NCBI RefSeq assembly: GCF_035083965.1
Contig: NC_089722.1
Span: 43,338,697-43,402,696, forward strand
Direction of reading: 5' to 3'
DNA from: Branchiostoma lanceolatum
Taxonomy: Eukaryota > Chordata > Leptocardii > Amphioxiformes > Branchiostomatidae
Length of the DNA: 64,000 bases
Shown here: positions 9,677 through 20,447 of the stretch, in pieces
How positions within the stretch are numbered: position 1 is the stretch's first letter
How the letters are laid out: every line of letters begins with the position of its first letter
The notes under the pieces: model-generated
The model's database searches: none
What the model saw: only the letters and a program-made list of their open reading frames with translations
Told to the model about the DNA's origin: nothing
Position numbers and translations under genes: made by a program

Positions 9677-11065
9677 TTATATGTCGGGATAAGAGAAACT
9701 TGTGACCTGTTCTGTACCCGCACTCCCCACATATGTTGGGTTCCCACCAGTGTGTTTGGCTAGATGTCGGTCCAAATTGGATTTCTGAGCAGCAGAATAA
9801 TCACACTTGTCACACTTGTAGGGTTTTTCACCAGTATGGGTTCTCATATGTTCGGATAAGTGAGACTTTCGAGTTGCTCTGTATCCGCATTCCCCACACA
9901 TGAAGGGTTTTGCTAGATGTCGGTTTAAATCACCTTTCTGAGCAGCAGAATAGTCACACTGGTCACACTTGTAGGGTTTTTCACCTGTATGAGTTCTCAT
10001 ATGTCTTGATAGAACAAGCTTGTGAGCTGTCCTGAACCCACACTCCCCGCATATGTAGGTTTTTTCACCAGAGTGTTTTGCTAGATGTCGGTTTAAATCA
10101 CCTTTCTGAGCAGCAGAATAGTCACACTGGTCACACTTGTAGGGCTTTTCTCCTGTGTGGGTTCTCATATGTTGGGATAAGTGAGACTTTTTAGTTGTTC
10201 TGTACTCACATTCCCCACATATGTAGGGTTTCTCTCCAGTATGCTTGGCTAGATGGTTGTCTAATGTGGATTTCTCTGCGGCAGAGTAGTCACACTGGTC
10301 ACACTTGTACGGTTTTTCACCAGTATGGGTTCTCATGTGTCTGGACATGTGAGACTTGTTAACTGTCCTGTACCCGCACTCCCCACACATGAAGGGTTTT
10401 TCTCCAGAGTGTTTTGCTAGATGACTGTCCAAATTGCATTTCTGTGCAGCAGAATAATCACACTGGTCACACTTGTAGGGTTTTTCACCAGTATGGGTTC
10501 TCATATGTCTGTATAGGCTACCCCTGTCAGCTGACCTGTACCCGCACTCGCCACACATGAAGGGTTTGTCACCAGTATGTTTGGCTAGATGGTTGTCCAA
10601 TGTGGATTTCTCTGCGGCAGAATAGTCACACTGGTCACATTTGTAGGGTTTTTCACCAGTATGGGTTCTCATATGTTTTGAGAGGTGATGCTTGCGAGCT
10701 GTCCTGTACTCGCACTCCCCACACATGTAGGGTTTCTCACCAGTGTGTTTGACTAGATGTCGATCCAAATGATATTTCAGTGCAGCAGAATAGTCACACT
10801 GGTCACACTTGTAGGGTTTTTCACCAGTATGGGTTCTCATATGTCTGGATAAGTGACTCTTGTGAGCTGTCCTGTACCCGTACTCCTCACACATAAAGGG
10901 TTTCTCAACCGTATGTTCTGAAGGCTTTTCGTCCAAACTGGCTTTGCTTTTCGTAGGATGGTCTTCTAAATTGCTCTGATGTTTGTCCCCTAAAACTCCA
11001 GTAGGAGACCCATCACAGAAGCTCTGGTCTGCAGACGTAGGAGACCCATCACCTGCCTCTGCCAT
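9677..11065 (-). CDS. C2H2 zinc-finger protein C, 14 fingers, frameshifted C-terminus
   Basis: Predicted DNA-binding protein of 462 residues as it stands, starting MAEAGDGSPTSADQS, with a leader nearly the same as that of D2. Finger 1 reads CEEYGYRT, so its second zinc Cys is lost. Finger 12 lost its last His when five residues of the linker were deleted around residue 385 (RHLAKPFMC). After finger 14 one base is missing within the next finger; the frame runs into about 20 unrelated residues (ending SYPDI) and stops, while finger sequence continues in another frame to 9154. With so many defects it is probably on its way to becoming a pseudogene, although the first 14 fingers could still be made. 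Confidence 0.7.
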   Translation of the reverse strand: MAEAGDGSPTSADQSFCDGSPTGVLGDKHQSNLEDHPTKSKASLDEKPSEHTVEKPFMCEEYGYRTAHKSHLSRHMRTHTGEKPYKCDQCDYSAALKYHLDRHLVKHTGEKPYMCGECEYRTARKHHLSKHMRTHTGEKPYKCDQCDYSAAEKSTLDNHLAKHTGDKPFMCGECGYRSADRGSLYRHMRTHTGEKPYKCDQCDYSAAQKCNLDSHLAKHSGEKPFMCGECGYRTVNKSHMSRHMRTHTGEKPYKCDQCDYSAAEKSTLDNHLAKHTGEKPYICGECEYRTTKKSHLSQHMRTHTGEKPYKCDQCDYSAAQKGDLNRHLAKHSGEKTYICGECGFRTAHKLVLSRHMRTHTGEKPYKCDQCDYSAAQKGDLNRHLAKPFMCGECGYRATRKSHLSEHMRTHTGEKPYKCDKCDYSAAQKSNLDRHLAKHTGGNPTYVGSAGTEQVTSFSYPDI

Positions 11066-11614
11066 GTCTGACCTATTAAAACGGATGAAAAATTTAAATG
11101 GTCAAACACATCAATCTTAAATAGGATGAGTCAAGATTGCATTTTTATTCTGCTGATACAAAACAAAAGTTGCTCCAACAAGTGTTCAACCTCAAGTGTT
11201 CAACCTCAACTGGAATCGCAATGACCTGACCCAGTTGAACTCACTGCTGCCACCCCCCCCCCCCCCAATGTTTATGAATCAAGTTTTTCCAAAGTTGCAC
11301 GCATGACCTGGAAACTTGTTCAAGTCGAAAAAGGGTTCATATTGTAATATTCTGTCATATTTGGGTGATACTGTAGCACCCTTATTAGAGCTTTTCTAAT
11401 ACAAACGGCCCTTTTCCCAAAAGACGTGGCTGGTGGTTTCGCCCCCCTCCCCAAGCGCCAATTTTCTCGAAAAGTTTTATGTTACGCCAAAAATAATTAC
11501 TCAAGTTTACGCAGTTTTACGTTACGTCCTAATGTGACCCGTACACCATAGAAACCACCTATAGCCACTCTGCTTCACGGTAAGGTAGATATGTAGTATA
11601 TTTCAAGTTCTTAC

Positions 11615-11765
11615 CTGCTTTTATTGTTGATTTTCCCTTCACATAATCCGGCAAGCGTCTCTAACGAAGCAGCGGGTGAAAGGTGAACTGAGGGTGGGGT
11701 GAAAGGTCACATTTGTGCCTTGTTACCCACTTAGTGTGTGGAAAGTTCCACCTACATTTTAGAAT
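11615..11765 (-). promoter_or_regulatory. Non-coding first exon and promoter of C
   Basis: Minus-strand donor AAGCAG|GTAAG at 11615, with the family GACCTTTCACC motifs at about 11650-11710. The intron down to the acceptor before 11065 contains a poly-C run near 11254-11267 and the conserved C-rich block near 11440. Confidence 0.6.
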
Positions 11766-12786
11766 GGTTGCACCCATTTGCTGACATTTCTAGATTCTTT
11801 TGGTATGTTCATTTTTCTTTTCTTTCTTCCTTTTCTCTTTCTTTCTTTCTTTCTTTCTTCCTTCCTTCCTTAAGCTTCTTTCTTTCTTTGTTTGTTAAGT
11901 CTGAACTTTTATACAATGAACTGTAATTTAGACGGGAAAAATCACCAATGGAGGTGGGTTAGCATCTTGTGCACACAAAACAAACCTTTGACTTATCATT
12001 ATACTTCACGTTATAGTTTTCGGCGAGTGTTCTCTCTCTCTGTATCGACAGGTACATTCTATTTCCCCAATTATTGTCGGGTTTAAGATTGCCTTTGCCC
12101 ACTTTTAAATTGAAAGTTCTTTGCAAATTCTTGCTCGCAGTCTAATTGCAAGTACACGTACATGTAACACGGAGTGGACGGGCAGAAAATGATGAACAAT
12201 GCAACATATGACTACTCTAGTCTTAGCTACTGACACTCTAACTTATTGGGTTCGGCTTCTTTTTCCGAGACAGTGGAAGACGAAAGAAAAAGAAACAAAA
12301 GACATCACAACCTTGAACCGCCAACACACAGGGCTCCTACTTTTAATGTCTGCGTAACTGGATAGACGATAAGACTCGTCTTCCACATTTTCATTTCAAA
12401 TGGGATATGTTTAGTTTATTATGTCATGGGCTGTTCATTTATGTTGATCTAACATTCAACGTCGATATTGAGGAAACCATTCCTTTTAACTTTTCCTCCG
12501 AGTTGCCTAGTAACCACATTCACCACGTATGTAGGGCTTTGTGTTTTGCTCCATATTTTCATTACAGGTGGGATATGTTTTGTTTATTATGTCAGGCTGT
12601 TGATTTATGTATAATCTAACATTCATTATTTAGGGAACGAAGCCGTTTAACTTTGAACCCTTCTGTAAGTCAGGTAACCCTGTGACATTTCTTTCAGGTC
12701 TGTCAGGGAGAGTTGGAACGTTTTCACTTGTACGGTCAGCACAGTAACATCTACCACACAAGAAAAAATGGAATGAAACCTGTTCT
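11766..12786. other. Intergenic stretch with a relic finger
   Basis: It begins with a CTTT/CCTT microsatellite (about 11806-11895). About 12390-12660 holds two tandem copies of a block that is single at 30370-30560. On the minus strand near 12490-12530 a worn finger can be made out. No intact gene was seen. Confidence 0.45.
12490..12560 (-). pseudogene. Relic zinc finger (copy near gene C)
   Basis: This is the least clear of three equivalent relics; the others are at 30430-30515 and 60905-60990, where the minus strand reads HVAKH, then after a small deletion GECDYEATQRKS. They suggest a much older finger gene once stood between each D/C-type promoter and the next 3' UTR. Confidence 0.35.
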
Positions 12787-13436
12787 TTTATTAAACTTAC
12801 TAGCATATTTTTTATCAACATTAGTAGCATATTTTATTAAACTTTTATTAGCATATTTTGAATCAGCTGTGTTCTTACATACCGACCATAACAGACGCTC
12901 CATATAACACAAGCTTAGTTCACTATGATACATTTCAGGTATATCAGTCATAATTAGTCCAATATATAGTGTATATGCTAGTAAATAAGTTAGTAAGAAA
13001 AATAAACATCACAGCTTTGAACTTAATGCACAGCTTTTTGAAATTATATCAGTAATTATGCTTGTTATCGGTAATCATGCTTCTTAAGATATTCTAAATC
13101 AATATTCTTACATATAAAACATGAAAGTCGCTTCATATTACAGAAGATTATGTTAAACACTCCATTATAGCATAATCATTCGTGTACTAATATATAGGTA
13201 TAGGTTAGTGATTAAGCCTTAAACTTCATGCACACTTCTTACAATAAAGCACAACGTTTAGTAAAATGTCAGAACAAAGTCAGCTGTCAGGATATAAGTT
13301 TGTTATCAAATGTCAGGATATAAGTTTGTTATCAAATGTCAAAACCTTATTCTTTATTCTTATATTTAAAGAAATTCAAACAAAGCATGTTCCACTTGTA
13401 CGAATAACATGCCATAAAGTACTCGATAGAGACTAA
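12787..13436 (-). other. Distal 3' UTR of A2, beyond the CACTA insertion
   Basis: It holds the conserved poly(A) signal (minus AATAAA; plus TTTATT at 12787) and is homologous to 30758-31460 and to the left end of the window. It is cut off from the rest of the A2 3' UTR by the element at 13437-20010. Repeats of GGATATAAGTTTGTTATCAAATGTCA near 13291-13340 are a local tandem duplication. Confidence 0.6.
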
Positions 13437-13569
13437 CACTATGCGAAAGGGGCTGATTTCCGGAAAAATTCGGAGTTGATGTATTCCAAGACATGCTTGA
13501 TATTTGGAATGTGTCCGGACAAGATGTCTGATATTTACCATATCCTGGAATATTCTGAGTCCGGACATG

Positions 13570-14420
13570 TTTTGTTGCAAATCCGGACGAATAAGACTTT
13601 CCTATATTTCAAGATACGCGCCATTGACGTATCTTGCTTCCGAATGCATAACACGCTTAATATTCTGAACATATCCAAGGTAATTATATTCCAGGAATAA
13701 ATTTTGGACATATTAGGAGTTGACACGTAGCATGATATGCCTCATTTCTGGACCATTTTCGGACGACATTCGATATTTACTACATTCGCAAATATCATGA
13801 TTCAGAAATTGTTCCGAAGCATATCCGGACGGATAAAAGCTTCCTGTTTTTTCCGAATACGTGCCATTGGCGTTTCTTGTTCCGTACTCATGTTCAATTC
13901 ACGACACAGAGACAAGAGCTAGAGAGCTAGAGATATACCAAGAATCAGTGACAGTGTTCGGACATATTTGGAGTAACATGACATGCTACATATTCCGACC
14001 GTTTCCGGGCATGGTTTTGGGTGTTCATTTCTGTTGCGTGTCCGGACAAATAAGACGTCTTTTTTTTCAAGATACGCGTCATTGGCGATTCTTGCTGTGA
14101 TACGGTTCATATATTGTATGTAGGTTTCATTGTAATTGATCAAGGATTATGTCGCCCTTGAGATGATATATTTTGGAAATAAATTTAGACAAATTAGGAG
14201 TTGACACGATATCATATGAAGCACATACTCCATCGAAATACTATAGATCTATACTAGTGATAGCGGTGCATTATAAGAAAGTTACATATCCGGAAATATC
14301 ATGCTCAAAATTCACTCAAAATACTCCATAGACGCGTTGCAGTATGGGAAAGCTCCAAATACGGACAGTATCATGCTCCAAATTTACTCATGATACTCCA
14401 TGGAAGCGTTGCAGCATGGG
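13570..14420. repeat. Left subterminal repeats of the CACTA element
   Basis: Three copies, about 217-243 bp apart (near 13581, 13824, 14041), of a unit starting TCCGGACRAATAAG and containing CCATTGRCG; then two copies of a roughly 70 bp unit (ATCATGCTC...ACTCCATRGA) at about 14295-14430. Confidence 0.7.
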
Positions 14421-15589
14421 AAAGTCCCATTTTCGGACTAAAACAGGAGGCACTCATGGTCAGAATATGCGATGTGCTGTACTATTGTTCGCCGTACAGT
14501 GGCGCTGCAACTTTATCATGGTGGCAGCACATTCTAGGCTATTTGATGATACTGTCACCAAGGAGTATCAGGAAGCCAAATTCAACCGAGAATAAAATGT
14601 ATACGGGTGGTGCAGTTTCTGAAAGTCAGGTCATTCGGAACCAGATTTTTTTTAGAACGGATCGGAGCTGAGGCACATAATATATGTGTGTTGGAACATA
14701 ATATCTGTGTTTTATTTTTGTGCGGATGTAAACAGTGAAGTGTTGTCAGTGAAACGTCAACCGTGCGACAGTTTGACCTGATGGGACCGTACCACGCGTG
14801 TTTGGAGCAGTCAAAGCCCGACAAACAACGGTCTATACCGCGCCACCACGATGTTTGCGAATGTGTGCAACATGCAAGATTTGAACTGGTAAGTACACAA
14901 TGGATTTGTTTACAAAAAATAAGCTTTCTCGCATGTAACCTGACCCCGTTAGCTCAGCTGCATCTTTCATGTCTTTGATACCCAAAGGCGCTGACGGGAG
15001 ATTCCCCGAAACCTTACTACCATCCAACAAATGACATGGATCATCATTCTTAATCTACTCCCATTTCAACGAATGATGTTTAGGGTTGTATGTTTGGGAG
15101 TCTTCAACACACATAAAATGCATTTAGTAGTTTTCCCCTTGCTGGCGGGGCGGGCATACAAGCTGAAGCAAAAGCCGGGCTGGTACTACTGGGCGGGGCC
15201 GGGAAACTCCCCAGGAGTGCTGAGCTCTATTTACCGCGGGATGACTGCTTTGGGCCGCCGAATGAACTGCTGGTCAATGGCCCGATACCAGTCTGACCTA
15301 CTCTCCAAGCAGAGCTAGGGTTTCGGCTGGTTTTTAACGTGTTTTTAGGCGTTTTTGTCATGCCTTCTACTTTGTCATCGTTTTTGTTGTGACAGCACAA
15401 GCCAAGACATTTTACATGATTATGTTCAATGCTATGATTGTATATTAAGGGTAAGACTAGCCTGTCAATAGCTTCTGTCTTTTAGTTATGCAAAACATGT
15501 ACAAGCCTAACATCTGCGTGGAGGGTAGGGTAGCTGACACTACAGTGGATACTTAGCAGGCAAATTGAGCAAGGAGGTTGATTTGAGGC

Positions 15590-16260
15590 TGTAGTGTAGT
15601 GTTCCCGGGAACGAGCGTTTCGCGATCTTCCACCAGACATTTGGAAGTGGCTACTGAGTCAGGACGATCCTGGTCAGCAGTAGAAAAATCTGCACTGCTG
15701 ACAGGATCATCCTGTCAGCTGTAACAGATAGAATAGACGACATAATGTGTCCTGATCTTATACAAGACTCATACAAAGGTTTCTCAGTAGCTAGGCAGTA
15801 AGCAAGCTATATTTAGGACTAAGACACGTGACCAGGCCGTATTCGGAAGCTCATCTGAATAGATTAGTGTTGACCAATAGGCAATAGCGAGTGAGAACAG
15901 CTAGCACCTTAGCATAAGCCCGCCGATTTGAACTCAGAAGCTATCCTGTGACTAAGGTAAGTGATCACACGTAGATTAGCTCTCTGTATTTTGTTCGTAA
16001 TAAATACTAGATGATTGTAGAATATCCTACATTTCCATCATTACACTAGTACTCAACCTCCGTAATCGTAACGCTCTAGGTCGATTACTGTGCATCTTGT
16101 ACTGTAGGCCTTTATAGTAGACTTGGCTTGTATAGTACTGCATATACCACGGGATAAATAACGATCCGAACAAGAGTATTAATCAAACCGGCTTGGCGTT
16201 CTTATCTCTATAGTAGCGTAACTTAAGCTATAAAGGTTAAGTCCACATCCTATACCCTAG
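15590..16260. mobile_element. Possible LTR-like segment inside the CACTA element
   Basis: A stretch with a promoter- and poly(A)-like layout (AATAAA near 16000) lies ahead of the Gag-like fragment. No second copy was found, so the call as an LTR fossil is tentative. Confidence 0.2.
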
Positions 16261-16843
16261 ACCAGAAAAGTTGCATTGATTCCTACACCGCTTGTTCGGA
16301 CAACTGTGGTTTCTGCTTGCTTGTGAATTTTGTGTGCTTCTTTTTGCGCTGTCGGTTCCCGTGTACTACGCGTGTTAGCTTGTTTTCGGCCCATTTCTTT
16401 GCGTAGCTAGTTAACGTTTCCCGACTGTTTGTGTGCCGTACGAGTGTTGTTGCTTTTCCTGTTCTACCAAATTCTTTGTCCTGCTGTTTTGGCTGCAGTT
16501 TTCTGCATATTTTCCGTTTTCCAGCTGTGTTACTAGTGGCGTGGGTTTCGCGTCCGTTTTTTCACACTGCATAATTGATTGGACCTTGCCGACATCGCAG
16601 TCCGTCTCTAGAGTCCCGCTGTGCGCCTTTCGGGCCATTGTTTTGCCAAGAAGACCGCTCTCCCGGACGCCTTGACTTGCAAATGGATATACCGTTGTTG
16701 TCAGTTTTCTGTGTCCTACTCCATAAATTATTCTTTCACTATCGTTTGCTCAAAATCTCGTCTGTGTTTTTAGACCTATTCTGTTTTGGCTCCCCGTTTT
16801 GTAGTACCCATTTCTGTTTGGCTTTTTTTATTTTTGTACCATC

Positions 16844-17272
16844 ATGGCGGCCGCCAAAACTAATGCCCCGGAGATTGATTTCGGTAAATTAGAGGCTGCA
16901 TTGTCCTTCTTCTACGGCCCCATTCCTGCTTCGTCACCGGCGATGGCTACCCACCCCACGTCTTACTCCGAAGAGCTCCTGGCTCCCCGGTTTCTCTGCG
17001 TCTATCTAAGGCGGATGTACAGCCGCACACAGGACCCGTTCCACTACCGCAGCGACACCCAGGCTTTGCGGCAAAAGCGCAGCGAGACCCCGCAGCAATT
17101 GGAACTGAGAGTGCGCCAGGCGGTCGCTCTAGCCTTAATCTCCTTGCTCTAGCCTACCCCGGAGCCGACCAGCGCACGCGCGACGACTACGGCGTGCAGG
17201 TTTTCCTGGACAATTTAGCCATAGATGACCTTAACCTCGCAATGGATAACCTTAGTGGTAACCTCCATTAAC
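16844..17272 (+). mobile_element. Gag-like fossil fragment of an LTR retroelement
   Basis: Short, broken coding remnant whose amino-acid pattern (AYPGADQRTRDDYGVQVFLD-like) resembles the capsid region of Gypsy/BEL-type Gag. It has no pol or env parts beside it and lies inside the DNA transposon. Age cannot be judged. Confidence 0.3.
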
Positions 17273-17309
17273 ACTAAAATTATTTCCTTCCTTCCACGAA
17301 TTCAACCAC

Positions 17310-18228
17310 CTGCACCAACATCTGAGGGCGCAGAGCAAGCTGCTAGAGGAGGACGGAAGGCTGAGGCGGTCAAGAGAAAGAAAATGATGGTATGTGTATT
17401 AATCTATTAAAATTAACAGATTGAAGGGATGGGTTAGGCGATTGTTCAAGTGGCTTTGTGCATGGCATCCACATGTTAGGGTATCATGAAGTTCAAGAAA
17501 ACCTGGTATGCAACTGACACTAAAGTAGAACTATCTGACTAGTTTCTTTTTTATAAAACCAAATTCCAAAAGAAAGCTGTAATATTTATCAGGCATTTAT
17601 GCATATTTTGCGTGTTTTCGAATTTTCTATCCAAGATCTAACATTCTATCTAAATTACAAGTGATCATTGGAAACAACGTTTATGAAAACTATTAGTCAT
17701 GAAAAATGCATTTCCTACCAAGACTGGCTACATTTTGCCGGCTATATTTAGAATGGTAAAGTAATATGTATCTTGTTTTTTTTTAATAACGCGGCGGTTT
17801 GTGTTAAAAATCCCCCTATGATGATATTGGTTTGTGTCCTTCAAAATCGTTTATTGCAGTGTAGCCCTGCCCAGGTGCCCGCCATGCTTAATAACAAGAT
17901 TTTTTCTGTACCCACTCAGCTGTTCAAGTCCCGAGTTCGGGTGGCAGGGGACGTCTTGGACAGAGAAGAATACGACTACCTGAAGTCATCAGGACAGGTT
18001 TACATGTCCGATGAAGTCAGCGATGAGGATGACAAGTCATCGGTGTGGGTCCAGCCACCCGCCTGGCGGGCGGACAAGTTAACGGACATAACGCGAAGGT
18101 GCCAGCCGGTCCTAGACCAGAATAGGAGAGACAGGCGCCTGCCCTTCTCCAACAAAGAGAGAAAGCAAGGGGAGGAGTTTACAGACAGATGTCCACCATC
18201 CAACGGGCTGCACAGCCACACCTCATGA
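17310..18228 (+). CDS. Transposon-borne protein of unknown family, two likely exons
   Basis: An exon-like piece rich in charged residues ends at a GTATGT donor near 17393. The second piece starts after a TTATTGCAG acceptor at about 17858 and runs to 18228. It has PAQVPAMLNNKIFSVPTQLF, then an acidic patch (YMSDEVSDEDDKSS), then WVQPPAWRADKLTDI and a basic tail. A glutamate-rich stretch follows in another frame to 18336. The order coiled region, PxQ, YMSDE and PxWR looks like a conserved protein plan, but I do not recognise the family and do not claim it is the transposase. It belongs with the CACTA element. Confidence 0.4.
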
Positions 18229-18524
18229 CTGTGGCCTCCCAGGAAGAGGAAGGCGCGGAGGGAGAGGAACGCGTAGAGGGAGAAGAACGCACAGAGGGAG
18301 AGGAAGACACGGAGGAAGAGGAAGACAGCGACTGAAGCTAGGAGTTGTGATGATGACTGATGACTGGTTTATACAACTTATAAAACAAACCACATGGCAG
18401 CCCTAGGGTTGGATTGGTAGGCCTGTTGACAAAAGGCTAGCTTTTTTTACATACATTATATAAAAGAAGCACATACAGTGGCATACTTCATCATTAAAAC
18501 GTCACATTCCACTATTTACTATCA

Positions 18525-18712
18525 CTGCTTAGTAAGTTGACCCTATAGTATGTAGATATGACTTTTTGCATATCTCACAGTGTTGGCTTTAAAAGTTTGT
18601 TGTAGTCGGTTTTTACTATCGTAGTTTAGCAAGTTGACCCGTAGTACGTAGATAAGCCTTTTTTGTATATCTCACAGTGTTGGCTTTAAATGTTTGTTGT
18701 AGTCGGTTACTC
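18525..18712. repeat. Two tandem copies of a roughly 95 bp unit in the CACTA element
   Basis: AAGTTGACCC...TAGATA...ATCTCACAGTGTTGGCTTTAAA...TTGTAGTCGGTT occurs twice in a row. Confidence 0.7.
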
Positions 18713-19019
18713 GAGCGAGTCTTTCACGACACAGTGGGAACCAGTCCCTGAAGGTCGGGGATCTCAGTCGAGAGAGTGCAAAGTTTCTGCATAGTTCCTC
18801 ACGTCTTTGTGATAGTGGTGTTAGTGAGAGTTCTCCAATACAACTTGCATTTGATGATACTTCTGTTTTGCATTCGTGTATTGATTTGCCTAAATCTTTG
18901 GTATGGTACTTCTGTTATTCTTAGTTCGTGCAGTATATTCGTCTATGTGTAAAGAGTTAGGAATTCAAAACATATTATACTGTATTAGGATCATTTTCTC
19001 TCCCAAATAGTCTGAAAAT

Positions 19020-19990
19020 GTAACGCCTAATAGAGTTTCTGAAAGGAGAAGTGTTACGGTCCGATTCTCGGTTCCGAATATCCTAGTTATATGTAAACTT
19101 TCCGGAGCGTAACAGCCCGAACGCGCGGTCAGAAGTTAGGTCATTTTCTGAACGCATTTCGTCTTAAATGAGTCCGAAACTGGAAGTCCGGATATTATGA
19201 AGAGCAATGAGGTCCCGTTCTTGACTACGGAAATAATCCGAAAACGTGAGGAAGTTGAGTTGTTTTTTTGTCCGGATATATCCGAAAACGTTACCAATTC
19301 GGACGTATACGTACCTAAAAATATCCGGAAAAATATCACCATCTTTCGCTTTCGGGCGTTACTATGAATCCGGATATGAGGAGTAGTGTTACGGTCCGAT
19401 TCTTGGTCCCGAATATCCTTAGTATATGCAATTTCCCGGTGTGTAACAGCTCCGAACGCGGTCAGAAAATTCGGAACGAGTTTTGTCCCAAATGACTCAA
19501 AAAATGGCCAATTACTGGAAATCCGGATATGAGAAATAGTATTATGTTCCCATTTTGGATTCCGAATATTTTCACCATTTGCTATCTTTCCGGAGGGTTA
19601 TTCCTCCGAACTGTGTCCGAAATTATGACATATTCGGAACGTGTTTTGTCTTAAATGAGTCCGAAAATGTCCCATTACTGGAAATCCGGATATGAGAAAT
19701 AGTATTATGTTCCCATTCTGGACTTGAATATTTTCAGCATTTGCTATCTTTCCGGAGGGTTATTCCTCCGAACTGGGTCCGAAATTATGACATATTCGGA
19801 ACGTGTTTTGTCTTAAATGAGTCCGAAAATGTCCCATTACTGGAAATCCGGATATGAGAAATAGTAAAATGTTCCCATTCTGGACTTGAATATTATCCAA
19901 ACACGTAGGGGCGTATCGTCCGGATATTGCCCGGATATGTCCGAAAACGTTCCCAGTCCGGACGTATACAAACTTTGAAATGTCCGGAAA
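19020..19990. repeat. Right subterminal tandem array of the CACTA element
   Basis: About five head-to-tail copies of a unit of about 162 bp. The best three start ATTACTGGAAATCCGGATATGA at 19511, 19674 and 19836. The unit carries several CCGGA/TCCGAA motifs. Confidence 0.75.
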
Positions 19991-20010
19991 TAACCCCCTT
20001 TCGCATAGTG

Positions 20011-20447
20011 TAAAGTACTGTAGATGTACAGATTCTGTACAGTGTTGTCATATTTGTACAGATTCTCTTCTGTATGAATAAGTCTTCTCACAGTTCCAGA
20101 ACCGCAGGGATTGTGGGTAATATTACGGCCACTCCAAGCGGGATTGTTGCAAACACGTCTCACAAATAATTGTTTACAAAAAGGGACTTTAAACTTTGGT
20201 CCAAAACCAAAATGCATTACGGCTGCAGATGCGGACTCGGAATTGTGAGATGGCTTATTCTCAGACATTGCATTGTTCTTACATCAATTTTCTTATGTTC
20301 AATATACATGAATGTATGGTCGGATAACTTCTGTTGTCCTGTACCTGCAATTCGAACGTATTTCTCATCAGTGTGATTAGCTAGATGCCCGACAACATCT
20401 GATTTTCGAGCAACTGATTAATTCTACTGCTCACACATGTAGGTTTG
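20011..20447 (-). other. Proximal 3' UTR of A2
   Basis: Homologous to 290-759 downstream of A1, including the worn finger just after the stop. It is separated from its poly(A) signal by the CACTA insertion. Confidence 0.65.

Larger units (their letters stand above)
13437..20010. mobile_element. CACTA/EnSpm-type DNA transposon, 6.57 kb, non-autonomous
   Basis: The ends start CACTATGCGAAAGGGG on both sides and match over 28 bp with two mismatches. The element is flanked by the 3-bp duplication TAA (13434-13436 and 20011-20013). The paralogous sequence near 283-295 (GAGACTAAAGTACTG) is the empty site. CACTA ends and a 3-bp target are the marks of the EnSpm superfamily. About 1 kb at each end is packed with TCCGGA-like motifs in tandem arrays, as is known for subterminal transposase-binding regions of this superfamily. 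I found no transposase. The middle holds a spliced-looking frame at 17.3-18.2 kb and a retroelement-like fragment. Confidence 0.85.

Noticed and set aside
15031-15318. 95-residue frame AGRAYKLKQKPGWYYW... as a transposase piece
   Set aside because: No catalytic or family motif that I can name.
16411-16892. Frames at 16411-16638, 16433-16675 and 16575-16892 inside the CACTA element
   Set aside because: Overlapping frames on both strands without recognisable motifs.
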